DNA of 64,000 bases from Nonomuraea sp. SYSU D8015 (GCF_008065375.1 NZ_VJYI01000004.1:372001-436000); one strand, 5' to 3'; positions 1-8,500 are shown, counted from the stretch's first letter. Notes: generated by a model not told the origin, from the sequence alone. Numbers and translations are program-made.

Positions 1-2
1 GG

Positions 3-266
3 GGCTGGCAGAGCGGGGTGGCCCGCTACGCCGACGGGGAGCTCCACTGGATTCCGCTCATGGGCGTCCGACTGAGGCCGCGCCACGCGATCGCGAGGCG
101 CGGCCTTGTTGTTTCTGCCCGTCGTGACATCGGTGACGGGCTTTATGCGGTGGATTGCAGCGGGAGCACGCGTGACGTGTCGCTGGCGATGAGCGCGGAC
201 GCGATGACGGGCTTCCTGGCCTGGCTGGAGTCGGCTCCGCCGAGTGCGTACCTGGACGTCGCCTAG
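3..266 (+). CDS. DUF2550 family protein, 3' part (cut by window edge)
   Basis: The reading frame is open from the first bases, so the 5' end lies outside the window. The visible 87 residues match the C-terminal half of the actinobacterial DUF2550 family: a basic stretch (RLRPRHAIARRGL) followed by the typical ending LAMSADAMTGFLAWLESAPP. Family members are about 140-150 residues, with an N-terminal membrane helix that would lie upstream. In many actinomycetes this gene follows atpC and precedes a PduO-type adenosyltransferase, the gene found next here, so the ATP synthase operon is probably just to the left (inference). Function unknown. The GTG at 18 is not the real start, because the conserved frame continues upstream of it. 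Confidence 0.75.
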   Translation, partial: GWQSGVARYADGELHWIPLMGVRLRPRHAIARRGLVVSARRDIGDGLYAVDCSGSTRDVSLAMSADAMTGFLAWLESAPPSAYLDVA

Positions 267-507
267 CGGCGGTCTTCCGCGTTGCCTGATGCCCCACGTC
301 CCTCCGCATTTCGGCTGAGGTCCTTCGGGAGAAGGGGCCGGCGGCTCCCGTGAGGGCCAAGGGAATGTCGGGCTTTTGGGGGCGAAGGGGACCGACAGTG
401 CTCTCAGGGAATGGGCGGGCCCTTCGGAGGAGTGGGGTGGCGCGTGCGTGAGAGGGGACGTGACCTGACCGGGCGCCGACGGTGGCAGTGGCGCGGCGGG
501 GATCGGG

Positions 508-1098
508 TCAGCGGGTGCCGCCGGGCTTCCAGAGGATCTCCTCGCCTGCGTGGGCGACGCGGCAGGCGATGAACAGCAGGTCGGACAGGCGGTTGAGGTA
601 TTTCGCCGTCAGCGCGTTCATGTCGTCGTGGACGTGCAGGGCCGCCCAGGTCGAGCGCTCGGCCCGGCGGACGGTGACCCGCGCCACGTGCAGCGCCGCG
701 GTGGCCGGATCGCCGCCGGGCAGGATGAAGCTGCGCAGCGGCTTGAGACCCTCGTTGAAGCGGTCGCACTGCTCTTCCAGCCAGTCGATGTACGACTGCT
801 CGACCCGCAGCGGCGGGAACTCCGGGTTTTCGACGACCGGCGTGGCGAGGTCCGCCCCCACGTCGAAGAGCTCGTTCTGGACCCGGGCAAGGACCTGGGT
901 GAGATCGGCGGGAAACGTACGGTATGACAGGGCGACGCCGAGCTGGGCGTTGGCCTCCTCCACGTCGGCGTAGGCGGCCAGCCGGGGGTCGGTCTTCGAG
1001 GCGCGGCTCATGTCGCTCAGAGCGGTGGTGCCGTCGTCGCCGGTGCGCGTGTAGATGTGGGAGAGGACGACCGGCTTGTCCTTGTCGGCGCGCGTCAT
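508..1098 (-). CDS. Cob(I)yrinic acid a,c-diamide adenosyltransferase, PduO type
   Basis: ATP:corrinoid adenosyltransferase of the PduO/EutT-like fold. It transfers the 5'-deoxyadenosyl group of ATP to cob(I)alamin to make coenzyme B12 in the cytoplasm. The 196-residue length is normal. Visible family motifs are the N-terminal phosphate-binding TRTGDDGTTAL, the central RRAERS and the C-terminal KYLNRLSDLLF. Adenosylcobalamin is the cofactor of methylmalonyl-CoA mutase, whose partner epimerase is encoded at 23.9 kb. The gene is transcribed towards the DUF2550 gene and is divergent from the ABC exporter; a perfect 14-bp palindrome sits just upstream of its start. Confidence 0.93.
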   Translation of the reverse strand: MTRADKDKPVVLSHIYTRTGDDGTTALSDMSRASKTDPRLAAYADVEEANAQLGVALSYRTFPADLTQVLARVQNELFDVGADLATPVVENPEFPPLRVEQSYIDWLEEQCDRFNEGLKPLRSFILPGGDPATAALHVARVTVRRAERSTWAALHVHDDMNALTAKYLNRLSDLLFIACRVAHAGEEILWKPGGTR

Positions 1099-1112
1099 GT
1101 GCTCAGCCTACT

Positions 1113-1126
1113 CATGACAAATGTCA
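1113..1126. promoter_or_regulatory. Perfect palindrome ATGACA-AA-TGTCAT, probable operator
   Basis: A 14-bp inverted repeat (two 6-bp arms, 2-bp spacer) lies 14 bp upstream of the adenosyltransferase start and about 100 bp upstream of the ABC exporter. The form resembles sites of NarL/LuxR-type response regulators paired with DesK-like kinases. This is inferred from shape and from the kinase gene at 3.2 kb. Confidence 0.5.
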
Positions 1127-1228
1127 TCCGGATCGGACGCGGGATCCACATCAGGGTCGTGATTTACGCGACTACCAGGGCGAACGGCGTGAAAGCCACG
1201 ATTGACCCATGATGAAGGAGAGGACCTG

Positions 1229-2125
1229 ATGCTCGAGATCAGCGAGCTGCACAAGCGCTTCGCGGGCGGCCCCGACGCCCCCGGCGGCAAGGTCGCCCTG
1301 GACGGGATCAGCTTCGTCGTACGCCCGGGGGAGATGTTCGGGTTCGTCGGCGCGAACGGCGCCGGCAAGACCACGACGATGCGCATCATCATGGGCGTGC
1401 TCCAGGCCGACTCCGGCTCGGTGAGCTGGCAGGGCCGGGAGCTCGGCCGCGACACCCGGCGCCACTTCGGCTACATGCCGGAGGAACGTGGGCTCTACCA
1501 GAAGATGCGGGTCGCCGAGCAGATAGAGTACTTCGGCCGCCTGCACGGCCTGGGCGCGGCGGCCGCCAAGAAGGCCACCGAAGACCTCATGGAGCGGCTC
1601 GGGGTGGCCGAGCGCAGGAACGACGCGGTGCAGGCGCTCTCGCTGGGCAACCAGCAGCGCGTGCAGCTGGCGGTGGCCCTGGTGCACGACCCCGAGGTCC
1701 TGGTGCTGGACGAGCCGTTCTCCGGGCTCGACCCGATCGCGGTGGACGCGCTGGCCACCGCGCTGCAGGAGCGGTGCAGGGGCGGCGTGCCGGTGATCTT
1801 CTCCAGCCACCAGCTGGAGCTGGTCGAGCGGCTGTGCGACTCGGTCGGCATCGTCTCGGCCGGCCGGATGGTGGCCACGGGCACGGTGGCCGACCTGCGC
1901 GCGGCCGAGGGCAACACGCTCCGCGTGGTCGTGCGCGACCCCGCCCCGGGCTGGGCGGAGGGGTTGCCGGGCACGGTCAGCGTGAACGGCGACCGGCACA
2001 TCCTTCGTACGACGGACGGCGACGACCAGGAGATCCTGCGTCGCGCCGTCAAGGCCGGGCACGTCGAGCACTTCGGCGTCGAGCAGCCCACCCTCACCGA
2101 GATCTTCAAGGAGGCCGTGGCGTGA
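1229..2125 (+). CDS. ABC exporter ATP-binding protein, NatA-like
   Basis: ATPase subunit of an ABC-2 type exporter, acting on the cytoplasmic face with the permease encoded next. In order it has Walker A GANGAGKTTT, a Q-loop region, the signature LSLGNQQRVQLA (Q variant of LSGGQ), Walker B VLVLDEPFSGLDP and a switch histidine in SSHQLE. The C-terminal DUF4162-like segment is typical of NatA proteins. The start at 1229 has a strong ribosome site (AAGGAGAG) about 7 bp upstream; a TTG at 1202 in the same frame has none. The stop overlaps the permease GTG by three bases, so translation is coupled. Substrate unknown; Na+ extrusion or a drug/lipid are possibilities only. Confidence 0.9.
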   Translation: MLEISELHKRFAGGPDAPGGKVALDGISFVVRPGEMFGFVGANGAGKTTTMRIIMGVLQADSGSVSWQGRELGRDTRRHFGYMPEERGLYQKMRVAEQIEYFGRLHGLGAAAAKKATEDLMERLGVAERRNDAVQALSLGNQQRVQLAVALVHDPEVLVLDEPFSGLDPIAVDALATALQERCRGGVPVIFSSHQLELVERLCDSVGIVSAGRMVATGTVADLRAAEGNTLRVVVRDPAPGWAEGLPGTVSVNGDRHILRTTDGDDQEILRRAVKAGHVEHFGVEQPTLTEIFKEAVA

Positions 2126-3231
2126 ACGGACTGATGCTGGTCGCCCGCAGGGAGATCATGACGCAGATCCGCACAAGGGCGTTCGTCATCGGCCTGCTGA
2201 TCTCGGCCGTGCTGGTGGCGGCGCTCTCCTACGCGCCCAAGGTGTTCGACACCCCCGACGTCTACACTCTCGGCACCGTCAACTCCCAGCAACTCCCGCT
2301 GCAGGCGGCCGCGCCGGAGGCGAAGTTCGAGTGGCGCTCGCTCCCCGACGAGGCCGCGGCCAAGCAGGCCGTGCTCGCGGGAGACGTGGACGCGGTGCTG
2401 GTCAACGGCACGAAGGTGCTCACGGACGGCGAGATCGAGCCTGAGCTCGGCGTGCTCATGCAGACCGTCAACCGGGAGGTGCGGCTCGGCGCCATCGGCA
2501 CCTCGATCCCGCCGCTGCAGATCGAGTCGGTGAACCCCGACGCCCGCTACGAGTCCGCGCGCACCGGGATCGCGGTGGTGCTCGTCCTCGTGCTCTTCAT
2601 GATGCTCCTCGGCCAGGCCGTGATGGTCGCCATGGGCGTGGTGGAGGAGAAGGGCAGCAGGATCGTGGAGATCCTGCTCTCGACGTTGCGGCCGTGGCAG
2701 CTGCTCGGCGGCAAGATCCTCGGGCTGGGCGTGCTCGGCCTGATCAACCTGGTCACCATCCTGGCCGTGGGCCTGGGCGCGGCCACGGCCTCCGGGATCG
2801 CCTCCGACTTCCCGCCCGGCATTCCGGGGGTGGTGGCAGGGGTGCTGGTCTGGTTCGTGCTCGGGTACGCCTTCTTCGCCACACTGTCGGCCGCCCTCGC
2901 CTCGCTGGTCTCGCGCCAGGAGGAGGTCAACACCGTGATGACCCCGCTTACCATGCTGATCATGGTGACGTACTTCGTGGCCTTCTATGCCACCAACGAC
3001 GCGACGGGCACGCTGGCCACGGTCATGTCGTACGTGCCGCCGTTCTCGTCGATGGTCATGCCGGTGCGGATGGCCGCGACCGAGGTGCCGCTGTGGCAGG
3101 TGGGCGCCTCCATGGCCGCCATGGTCGTGGCCGTGCTGGCGGTGCTGGCCTTCGGGGCCAAGGTGTACGAGCGGGCGGTGCTGCGGACGGGCGCCCGGCT
3201 CAAGCTGGTTGAAGTGCTGCGCGCCAAGTAG
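2122..3231 (+). CDS. ABC-2 type permease, NatB-like
   Basis: Membrane subunit of the exporter, 369 residues. The layout is classical for NatB/YhaP proteins: one N-terminal membrane helix (TRAFVIGLLISAVLVAALSY), a roughly 130-residue extracytoplasmic domain, then a block of five or six hydrophobic helices from about residue 150. The GTG start overlaps the ATPase stop (GTGA). The start of the following kinase gene directly abuts this stop, so the three genes look like one transcription unit. Substrate specificity cannot be read from the sequence. Confidence 0.88.
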   Translation: MNGLMLVARREIMTQIRTRAFVIGLLISAVLVAALSYAPKVFDTPDVYTLGTVNSQQLPLQAAAPEAKFEWRSLPDEAAAKQAVLAGDVDAVLVNGTKVLTDGEIEPELGVLMQTVNREVRLGAIGTSIPPLQIESVNPDARYESARTGIAVVLVLVLFMMLLGQAVMVAMGVVEEKGSRIVEILLSTLRPWQLLGGKILGLGVLGLINLVTILAVGLGAATASGIASDFPPGIPGVVAGVLVWFVLGYAFFATLSAALASLVSRQEEVNTVMTPLTMLIMVTYFVAFYATNDATGTLATVMSYVPPFSSMVMPVRMAATEVPLWQVGASMAAMVVAVLAVLAFGAKVYERAVLRTGARLKLVEVLRAK

Positions 3232-4398
3232 ATGAACGAGATCCAGCGGGCACGACGCCTCACGTGGGTGATGCTGCTTTCCGGCTTCGCGGTGATGTGG
3301 CTCCTCATCGCCATGGGCACCGCGATCGGGATCAGCGCGGGGAAGCTCCAGACGTGGCGCGTCGTGCTCGCGCTGATCGCTGTGCTGGCCTTCAGCGGGC
3401 TCTCCGTGCGGATCGTCAGCGCCGTGCTGGACAGCCGCTATCCCACCCGGCAGGTGGTTGTGGCGGGGGTGCTCGCCGTGGTCGCGGCAGGCATGGGCGG
3501 GGCCGAGCCGTTCAGCTGGGGCTTCGTACTCATGTGCTGGTTGTCCGTGGCCACGCTCGGGGTTTCCCGGCGTACGGCCTTCCTGCAGGCGCTCGGGACG
3601 TTCGTGGCGTCGGTGGGGCTCGGCTTGCTCGGGGTGCTGGCCGGGCTCAGCGTCAGCGCCATCGACCTGACCCCCCTCGGGGCGGTGAGCTACTATGTGG
3701 CGCTCTACGGGATCTGGTGCGCCATCCTGCCGCCGTCCGGCCGGGTCTGGATGTGGATCTGGCAACTGGCCGTCCAGGCCCACGAGGGGCGTGAGGCGCA
3801 CACGCGGCTGGCGCTGGCCGAGGAGCGGCTGCGCTTCGCCAGGGACCTCCACGACCTCGTGGGGCACCAGCTGTCCGCCATCGCGGTGAAGACCGAGCTG
3901 GCCGTGCGCCTGTCTGACGTCGACCCGGCGGCGGCCAAGGCCGAGATGTCCGAGATCAACACGCTGACCAGGACGGCGCTGCGCGAGCTGCGCGAGGCCG
4001 TGCGCGGCTATCGCGAGCTCGACCTGGCCGCGGAGCTCAACAGCGTAAAGGGAGTGCTCGAAGCGGCCGGCGTCCGCTGCGAGGTGCACCTGCCCTATCG
4101 CGACCTGCCCGACGGGGTGGCCCCCGTGTTCGCCTACGCGGTCCGCGAGGCGGTCACCAACGTGCTCAAGCACAGCACAGCGACGTTCTGCGATATCACC
4201 ATCCGCTTCACCGAGGAGGAGGCGGAGCTGCGCGTACGCAACGACGGGGTGGCCCGGCGGCAGGTCGCCGACCTGGGGAGCGGCCTGGCCGGCATGAATG
4301 AGCGGGTGGCCGCAGTGGGGGGCAAGCTGAGCGCCCATCCGACGGACGACGGAGAGTTCGTGCTCACGGCTGTCGTGTCATTGCCGATCCGTGGGTAG
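3232..4398 (+). CDS. Sensor histidine kinase, NarL/DesK type, without a partner regulator
   Basis: Membrane-bound sensor kinase, 388 residues. About five hydrophobic helices fill residues 10-165 and would form the sensor. A HisKA_3 dimerisation segment follows, with the phospho-accepting His in FARDLHDLVGHQLS (about His207), then an HATPase_c domain with the N-box-like REAVTNVLKHS and the G-box GSGLAGMNERV. In most natAB-type loci such a kinase is followed by a LuxR-type response regulator. Here the next gene is a STAS protein and no response regulator is found within 10 kb. The start codon directly follows the permease stop, so it is probably co-expressed with the exporter. Confidence 0.9.
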   Translation: MNEIQRARRLTWVMLLSGFAVMWLLIAMGTAIGISAGKLQTWRVVLALIAVLAFSGLSVRIVSAVLDSRYPTRQVVVAGVLAVVAAGMGGAEPFSWGFVLMCWLSVATLGVSRRTAFLQALGTFVASVGLGLLGVLAGLSVSAIDLTPLGAVSYYVALYGIWCAILPPSGRVWMWIWQLAVQAHEGREAHTRLALAEERLRFARDLHDLVGHQLSAIAVKTELAVRLSDVDPAAAKAEMSEINTLTRTALRELREAVRGYRELDLAAELNSVKGVLEAAGVRCEVHLPYRDLPDGVAPVFAYAVREAVTNVLKHSTATFCDITIRFTEEEAELRVRNDGVARRQVADLGSGLAGMNERVAAVGGKLSAHPTDDGEFVLTAVVSLPIRG

Positions 4399-4449
4399 GA
4401 GTGTCATGCAGGGGGTTCACCTCACTGTGTGCGTGATTGAGGAGGTGGC

Positions 4450-4767
4450 ATGCGCGTCCGCGGCAATCCGAGGGCTCAGGTGGTGCGGATCGGAGCCAGG
4501 CTCGACGCCGGCACGTCGGCGGGGGTGCGCGAGCGGCTGCACAAGGCCCTCGACTCAGGCCAGGGCGACCTGATCCTCGATCTCTCCAAGCTGGAGATGA
4601 TCGACGCGACCGGTCTCGGCGTGCTCGTGGGGGCGCATCGGCGCGCGCTGGGCGTGCAACGCCGCCTCGTTCTTCGGGGGGTGCCACCGCGGATCATGCG
4701 GATCCTGGCGGTGACCCGGCTGAATCGGGTGCTGCACGTGGAGGTTCCGGCAGCAGCGGTGGCCTGA
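4450..4767 (+). CDS. STAS-domain protein, anti-sigma factor antagonist-like
   Basis: A 105-residue single STAS domain, the fold of SpoIIAA/RsbV antagonists that bind anti-sigma kinases. The phosphorylation loop reads MIDATGLGVLVG. Family antagonists usually have Ser at the position held here by Thr, so control by Thr phosphorylation or a purely structural role are both possible. A strong ribosome site (GAGGAGG) precedes the ATG. No anti-sigma kinase or sigma factor gene is adjacent. A clear terminator follows. Confidence 0.82.
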   Translation: MRVRGNPRAQVVRIGARLDAGTSAGVRERLHKALDSGQGDLILDLSKLEMIDATGLGVLVGAHRRALGVQRRLVLRGVPPRIMRILAVTRLNRVLHVEVPAAAVA

Positions 4768-4779
4768 GGTGACATATCG

Positions 4780-4812
4780 GAGCGGGCGACGATCAGCCGT
4801 CGCCCGCTCTTT
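4780..4812 (+). terminator. Rho-independent terminator after the STAS gene
   Basis: Perfect 12-bp GC-rich stem (GAGCGGGCGACG with its complement) around a 6-nt loop, followed by TTT. It ends the transcription unit that starts with the ABC exporter. Confidence 0.8.
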
Positions 4813-4906
4813 CCTGACTTAGACAAAATAGAGATTATGGTCGGCGCGGATCTGTGAGCTATGACACTCAATACGCGAAATGCCGATTTATCTGCCGGGT
4901 GGGTCG

Positions 4907-5500
4907 TCACGCCGGCTCGGGGCTGCCCAGGCTGCGCATGAAGATGTGCGCCGCCGCGTCCACGAGCTCGTCGATGTCCGGTTGCTCGTCCGCCAGCAGC
5001 CATTCGATGAGCAACTCCTGTAACGCGCCAATGACGCCGAGTGCCAGCAGTCGCCGATTCAGCGGCGCGACCTGCAGGAAATCGGCGGAGGCCTCCTGGA
5101 TGAGGCGGGCGAAGGCGTCTACGGCGCGTTGCCGCGACATCGTCAGGACATCCCCTGACCTGCGTACCTCCACGTGCATGATGCGCGCTCTGCGCCAATC
5201 GGCCGTGGTGAACTCGATATAGGCGCGAATCCCCGCCTGGATCCTTCCCTCGAGCGTGTTCGGCGCTTCCTGCACCGCTTTGGCCACCACGGCCAGGCTT
5301 TCCTCCACGCAGCGCTCGTGCAACGCCTGAAGGAGCTCCTCGCGCCCGCCGAAACATTCGTAGAAGGCGCGGTTGGAGATCCGCGCCTCCGAGCACAGCC
5401 TTTCGATCGTCGTCGCCGCGAAACCCGGCTTCGCGTATAGCGTGTACGCGGCCGTCATCAGCCGCTCGCGTCTGTCCGCCAGCCTTTGTTCAGCCGACAT
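4907..5500 (-). CDS. TetR family transcriptional regulator
   Basis: DNA-binding repressor of the TetR fold. The N-terminal helix-turn-helix spans RRERLMTAAYTLYAKPGFAA through RISNRAFYECFGGREELLQAL, and the rest is an all-alpha ligand domain. I place the start at 5500 (MSAEQRLADRRERL), the usual distance from the HTH; in-frame ATGs at 5539 and 5563 give longer variants. It lies on the same strand just downstream of the aldehyde dehydrogenase gene (102 bp apart). It is the best candidate to bind the palindrome at 7092-7109 in that gene's promoter (inference). Confidence 0.88.
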   Translation of the reverse strand: MSAEQRLADRRERLMTAAYTLYAKPGFAATTIERLCSEARISNRAFYECFGGREELLQALHERCVEESLAVVAKAVQEAPNTLEGRIQAGIRAYIEFTTADWRRARIMHVEVRRSGDVLTMSRQRAVDAFARLIQEASADFLQVAPLNRRLLALGVIGALQELLIEWLLADEQPDIDELVDAAAHIFMRSLGSPEPA

Positions 5501-5602
5501 TCCCCGGTAAGACCGGTTCACATTCCACCCGTCCAACATGATCGTGGCCCCCAGAGCACACAATTATGGACGGATGATCGGATTTGGGAAAGGGCAAGAA
5601 GA

Positions 5603-7075
5603 TTATCTTTTACGTCGGCCGTGCAAGAACGTGACAAGTCTGATCAGTCGCTCAACTTCCGCCGGTCCTCTCGCGAACGAGGTCAGGTTCATCCCGGGCA
5701 TGGCGAAGCGCTGCCGGGAGATCGCCTTGGGCCGGGCGAACTCGCGCAGGCCGTCGGCTCCGTGGATGCGCCCGAACCCGGAATCGCCCACGCCGCCGAA
5801 CGGCAGAGCCGGGACGCCGGCGAACGAGATGACCGAGTTGATGGCGGTCATCCCGGTACGCATCATGCGGGCCATCTCCATCGCCCGGCGTACGTTCCTG
5901 GAGAAAACCGTTCCACCCAGGCCATACGCGGACGCGTTGGCCAGCTCCAGCGCCTCCTGAGCGTCGCGGGTGCGGCGGACGGTGATCGTCGGCCCGAACG
6001 TCTCCTCGCGCACGGCGGGGGAGTCCTCGGGCACGTCCTCCACGATCACCGGGTCGACGTACGGCGCCCGCACCGCGTCGGGGCCGCCCGCGACGACCTT
6101 CCCCGACTTGGCGGCGTCGTCGATGTGCCGCTTGATGATGTCCACCTGACCCGGCATCGTGATCGGACCGTAGTCCTCGCCGGCCCGCACCTTCGCCACG
6201 CGCTCGGACAGCTCGCGCATGAAACTTTCATAGACGGCGTCCACGACGTAGACGCGTTCGACGCCCGCGCACGTCTGCCCGGCGTTGGACATCGCGCCCC
6301 ACAGGCAGGCGTCGGCGGCCCTCGCCACGTCGGCGTCGGCGTCCACGATGAACGCGTCCTTGCCGCCGCACTCGGCCACGATCGGCGTGAGGTTCTCGGC
6401 GCAGGCCGCCATGACGCGCTTGGCCGTGGCGGTCGAGCCGGTGAACGCGACCTTCCCGACCCGGGGGTCACCCGCCAGCGCCGCACCCGTCTCGCCCAGG
6501 CCCGTCACCGTCTGGAACACCGGGTGTTCGGGGACCGACTCGGCGAACAGCTCCGCCATCCGCACGCCCACGCCCGGGGTGAGCTCGCTCGGCTTGAACA
6601 CGACCGCGTTGCCGGCGGCGAGCGCGTACGCGATGGAGCCCATGGGGGTGAAGAGCGGGTAGTTCCACGGACCGATCACGGCGACGACGCCGAGCGGGAG
6701 GTATTCGAGCGTGGCGGCCAGGTTGAGGCCGATCATGCCGGTCGAGACGCGGCGCCGCCCGAGGACCTTCTGTGCGTTGCGGGCCGCCCAGTCGATGTGG
6801 GTGATCGCCAGCACGATCTCCAGCGTGGCGTCGCCCACCGTTTTGCCGGTCTCCTGGTGAACCAGTTCGGCCAGCTCTTTGAGGTGCTGGGCGATGACGG
6901 CCTTGTAGTCGAGCAGCCGGCGCCTCCGCTCCGCGTGCCCCAGCCCGGCCCACCAGGCAGCGGCCTCCTCGGCCCGCCCCACGGCATCCCGCACGGCCTC
7001 AGGCCCTTGTTTGGGATGACTGCCTATGACCTCGCCGGTGGCCGGATTGAGCGAGTCGAACGTCAGCGTCGTCAT
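5603..7075 (-). CDS. NAD(P)-dependent aldehyde dehydrogenase, succinic-semialdehyde type
   Basis: Oxidises an aldehyde to its acid with NAD(P)+. The 490-residue protein has the full ALDH set: IGPWNYPLFTP and KPSELTP for cofactor binding, GSTATAKR at the nucleotide loop, catalytic Glu in AECGGKDA, catalytic Cys in GQTCAG (about Cys269) and EETFGP near the C-terminus. The overall pattern resembles enzymes annotated as succinic semialdehyde or coniferyl-aldehyde dehydrogenase; the true substrate is not decidable here. The start at 7075 (MTTLTFDSLNPATGEV) matches the family N-terminus. A possible TetR operator lies 17 bp upstream, and a TetR gene follows on the same strand. Confidence 0.9.
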   Translation of the reverse strand: MTTLTFDSLNPATGEVIGSHPKQGPEAVRDAVGRAEEAAAWWAGLGHAERRRRLLDYKAVIAQHLKELAELVHQETGKTVGDATLEIVLAITHIDWAARNAQKVLGRRRVSTGMIGLNLAATLEYLPLGVVAVIGPWNYPLFTPMGSIAYALAAGNAVVFKPSELTPGVGVRMAELFAESVPEHPVFQTVTGLGETGAALAGDPRVGKVAFTGSTATAKRVMAACAENLTPIVAECGGKDAFIVDADADVARAADACLWGAMSNAGQTCAGVERVYVVDAVYESFMRELSERVAKVRAGEDYGPITMPGQVDIIKRHIDDAAKSGKVVAGGPDAVRAPYVDPVIVEDVPEDSPAVREETFGPTITVRRTRDAQEALELANASAYGLGGTVFSRNVRRAMEMARMMRTGMTAINSVISFAGVPALPFGGVGDSGFGRIHGADGLREFARPKAISRQRFAMPGMNLTSFARGPAEVERLIRLVTFLHGRRKR

Positions 7076-7091
7076 GTCGCCACGATAAACC

Positions 7092-7109
7092 GGTAAGCCA
7101 GCGCTTACC
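7092..7109. promoter_or_regulatory. Palindromic operator GGTAAGC-CAGC-GCTTACC
   Basis: Perfect 7-bp inverted repeat with a 4-bp spacer, directly upstream of the aldehyde dehydrogenase start. Size and position fit a TetR-family operator, and the TetR gene at 4907-5500 is the obvious candidate. The rest of the 392-bp interval 7076-7467 shows no convincing gene. Confidence 0.6.
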
Positions 7110-7467
7110 AGGCGCGCGTGCATCGTGCGTCGTGCCCGTGTGCCATGGCTGGTCACCGCCCCCATCGCGCCGATCCCCACCGTCCCACTTCCCGCCGACC
7201 CGGCGCCGGAAGGGTGAGGGGTGCCCGGAGCGGATGGGGTGCCGGTGCGTAAGGTGCTGGGCGGGCAGCGGGTGTCGGGTCAGGCGGTGACGGGGGCCGA
7301 GCGAGCGTTGGAGGCGGGCGGCGCCGGGCAACTGCGACCCAAACCGGGTAATCGGTCAAGCTGGGCTCGCGTAACGGCGGGTCACCGGTGAAGGGTCAGA
7401 GGCCGTTCCCCTGGAGGGCCCTCAGCCGGAGTATGGCGGGTGGGAGACCACGGCACCGCGTAAAGGA

Positions 7468-8130
7468 TCAAAAGAGGGTGGGATTTTCGGGCTCGATGCC
7501 GCGGAGGGCGTCGTAGTCGAGGGTGACGCAGTCGATGCCTCTGTCCGTGGCGAGCACTCGTGCCTGCGGCTTGATCTCCTGGGCGGCGAAGACACCCCGG
7601 ACGGGGGCCAGCAGCGGATCGCGGTTGAGCAGCTCCAGGTAGCGGGTGAGCTGCTCGACGCCGTCGATCTCGCCCCGGCGCTTGATCTCCACCGCCACGG
7701 TCGCGCCCATCGCGTCGCGGCACAGGATGTCAACCGGCCCGATCGCCGTCATGTACTCCCGCCGAATGAGCGAGTAGCCCTCGCCCAGCGTCGTGATGTG
7801 CTCGGCGAGCAGCTCCTGGAGGTGGGCCTCCACGCCGTCCTTGATCAGCCCCGGGTCGACGCCGAGCTCGTGGCTGGAGTCGTGGAGGATCTCGGCCATG
7901 GTCAGAACCAGCTTCTCGCCGGTCTTGCCGTGGGTGACCGTCCAGGTGTCGCCGTCCTCCTTGAGCTTGCACGGCGGATTCATCCAGTTGAGCGGCTTGA
8001 AGGCGCGGTCGTCGGCGTGGATGCTCACGCTGCCGTCCGCCTTGATGAGCACGAGCCTCGGCGCCATCGGCAGGTGTGCCGTGAGCCGTCCTACGTAATC
8101 CACGCTGCATCGCGCGATGACCAGCCGCAT
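7468..8130 (-). CDS. nucS: Mismatch-specific endonuclease NucS/EndoMS
   Basis: Double-strand endonuclease that cuts DNA at base mismatches. It is the core of the non-canonical mismatch repair used by actinobacteria, which lack MutS/MutL. The 220-residue length is right. The N-terminal half is the DNA-binding/dimerisation region (starting MRLVIARCSVDYVGRL). The C-terminal half is a RecB-like nuclease with the metal-binding D, E and K in GPVDILCRD and VAVEIKRRGEIDG, then QLTRYLELL. The short C-terminal tail ending in LF fits the sliding-clamp-binding end seen in this family. A good ribosome site (AGGTGGG) precedes the ATG. It is divergent from the zinc-ribbon gene, a common actinobacterial neighbourhood. 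Confidence 0.95.
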   Translation of the reverse strand: MRLVIARCSVDYVGRLTAHLPMAPRLVLIKADGSVSIHADDRAFKPLNWMNPPCKLKEDGDTWTVTHGKTGEKLVLTMAEILHDSSHELGVDPGLIKDGVEAHLQELLAEHITTLGEGYSLIRREYMTAIGPVDILCRDAMGATVAVEIKRRGEIDGVEQLTRYLELLNRDPLLAPVRGVFAAQEIKPQARVLATDRGIDCVTLDYDALRGIEPENPTLF

Positions 8131-8198
8131 GACGACCCACCTTAGCGGCTCTGGAAAACTGGACGCATGGCGTTCGAAGGGTCTGGAGACAGCACGGG

Positions 8199-8489
8199 AT
8201 GAGCCCTCGACGGGCCCGCCGCAGGGAGTCCTCCCGCCCCTTCGGCTTCCCGACCGGCCTGGACAAGGTGGAGGAATGGCCGGACGGCGAGTGGAAGGTC
8301 CGCATGCTCACCGGCGCGTCCTCGACGAAGGACTACCGCTGCCCCGGCTGCGACCAGGAGATCCGCCGCGGCCAGCCGCACCTCGTCGCCTGGCCCAACT
8401 GGGCCGGAGGAGACGAGGAGCGCCGCCACTGGCATCAGGCGTGCTGGCGTAAGAGACTCGACCGCGGCCCCGGCCGCAGCCGTTATTGA
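8199..8489 (+). CDS. Conserved actinobacterial zinc-ribbon-like protein
   Basis: A 96-residue basic protein. The core WKVRMLTGASSTKDYRCPGCDQ plus QPHLVAWP and the ending HWHQACW provide Cys and His residues (CPGC, H, H, C) likely to bind zinc. Homologues sit beside nucS in other actinomycetes and are often labelled ATP/GTP-binding protein without evidence. Function unknown; a nucleic-acid-related role is only suggested by the basic ends and the neighbour. Its stop overlaps the region just before the next gene's ribosome site, suggesting co-transcription. Confidence 0.75.
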   Translation: MSPRRARRRESSRPFGFPTGLDKVEEWPDGEWKVRMLTGASSTKDYRCPGCDQEIRRGQPHLVAWPNWAGGDEERRHWHQACWRKRLDRGPGRSRY

Positions 8490-8500
8490 GAGGATCCAAG

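Noticed and set aside
1495..4338. A 947-codon antisense frame over the ABC exporter and kinase
   Set aside because: His/Arg/Gly-rich shadow of three well-supported plus-strand genes.
7153..7359. 68-codon minus-strand frame upstream of the aldehyde dehydrogenase
   Set aside because: Pro/Arg-rich, no ribosome site, no recognisable fold.
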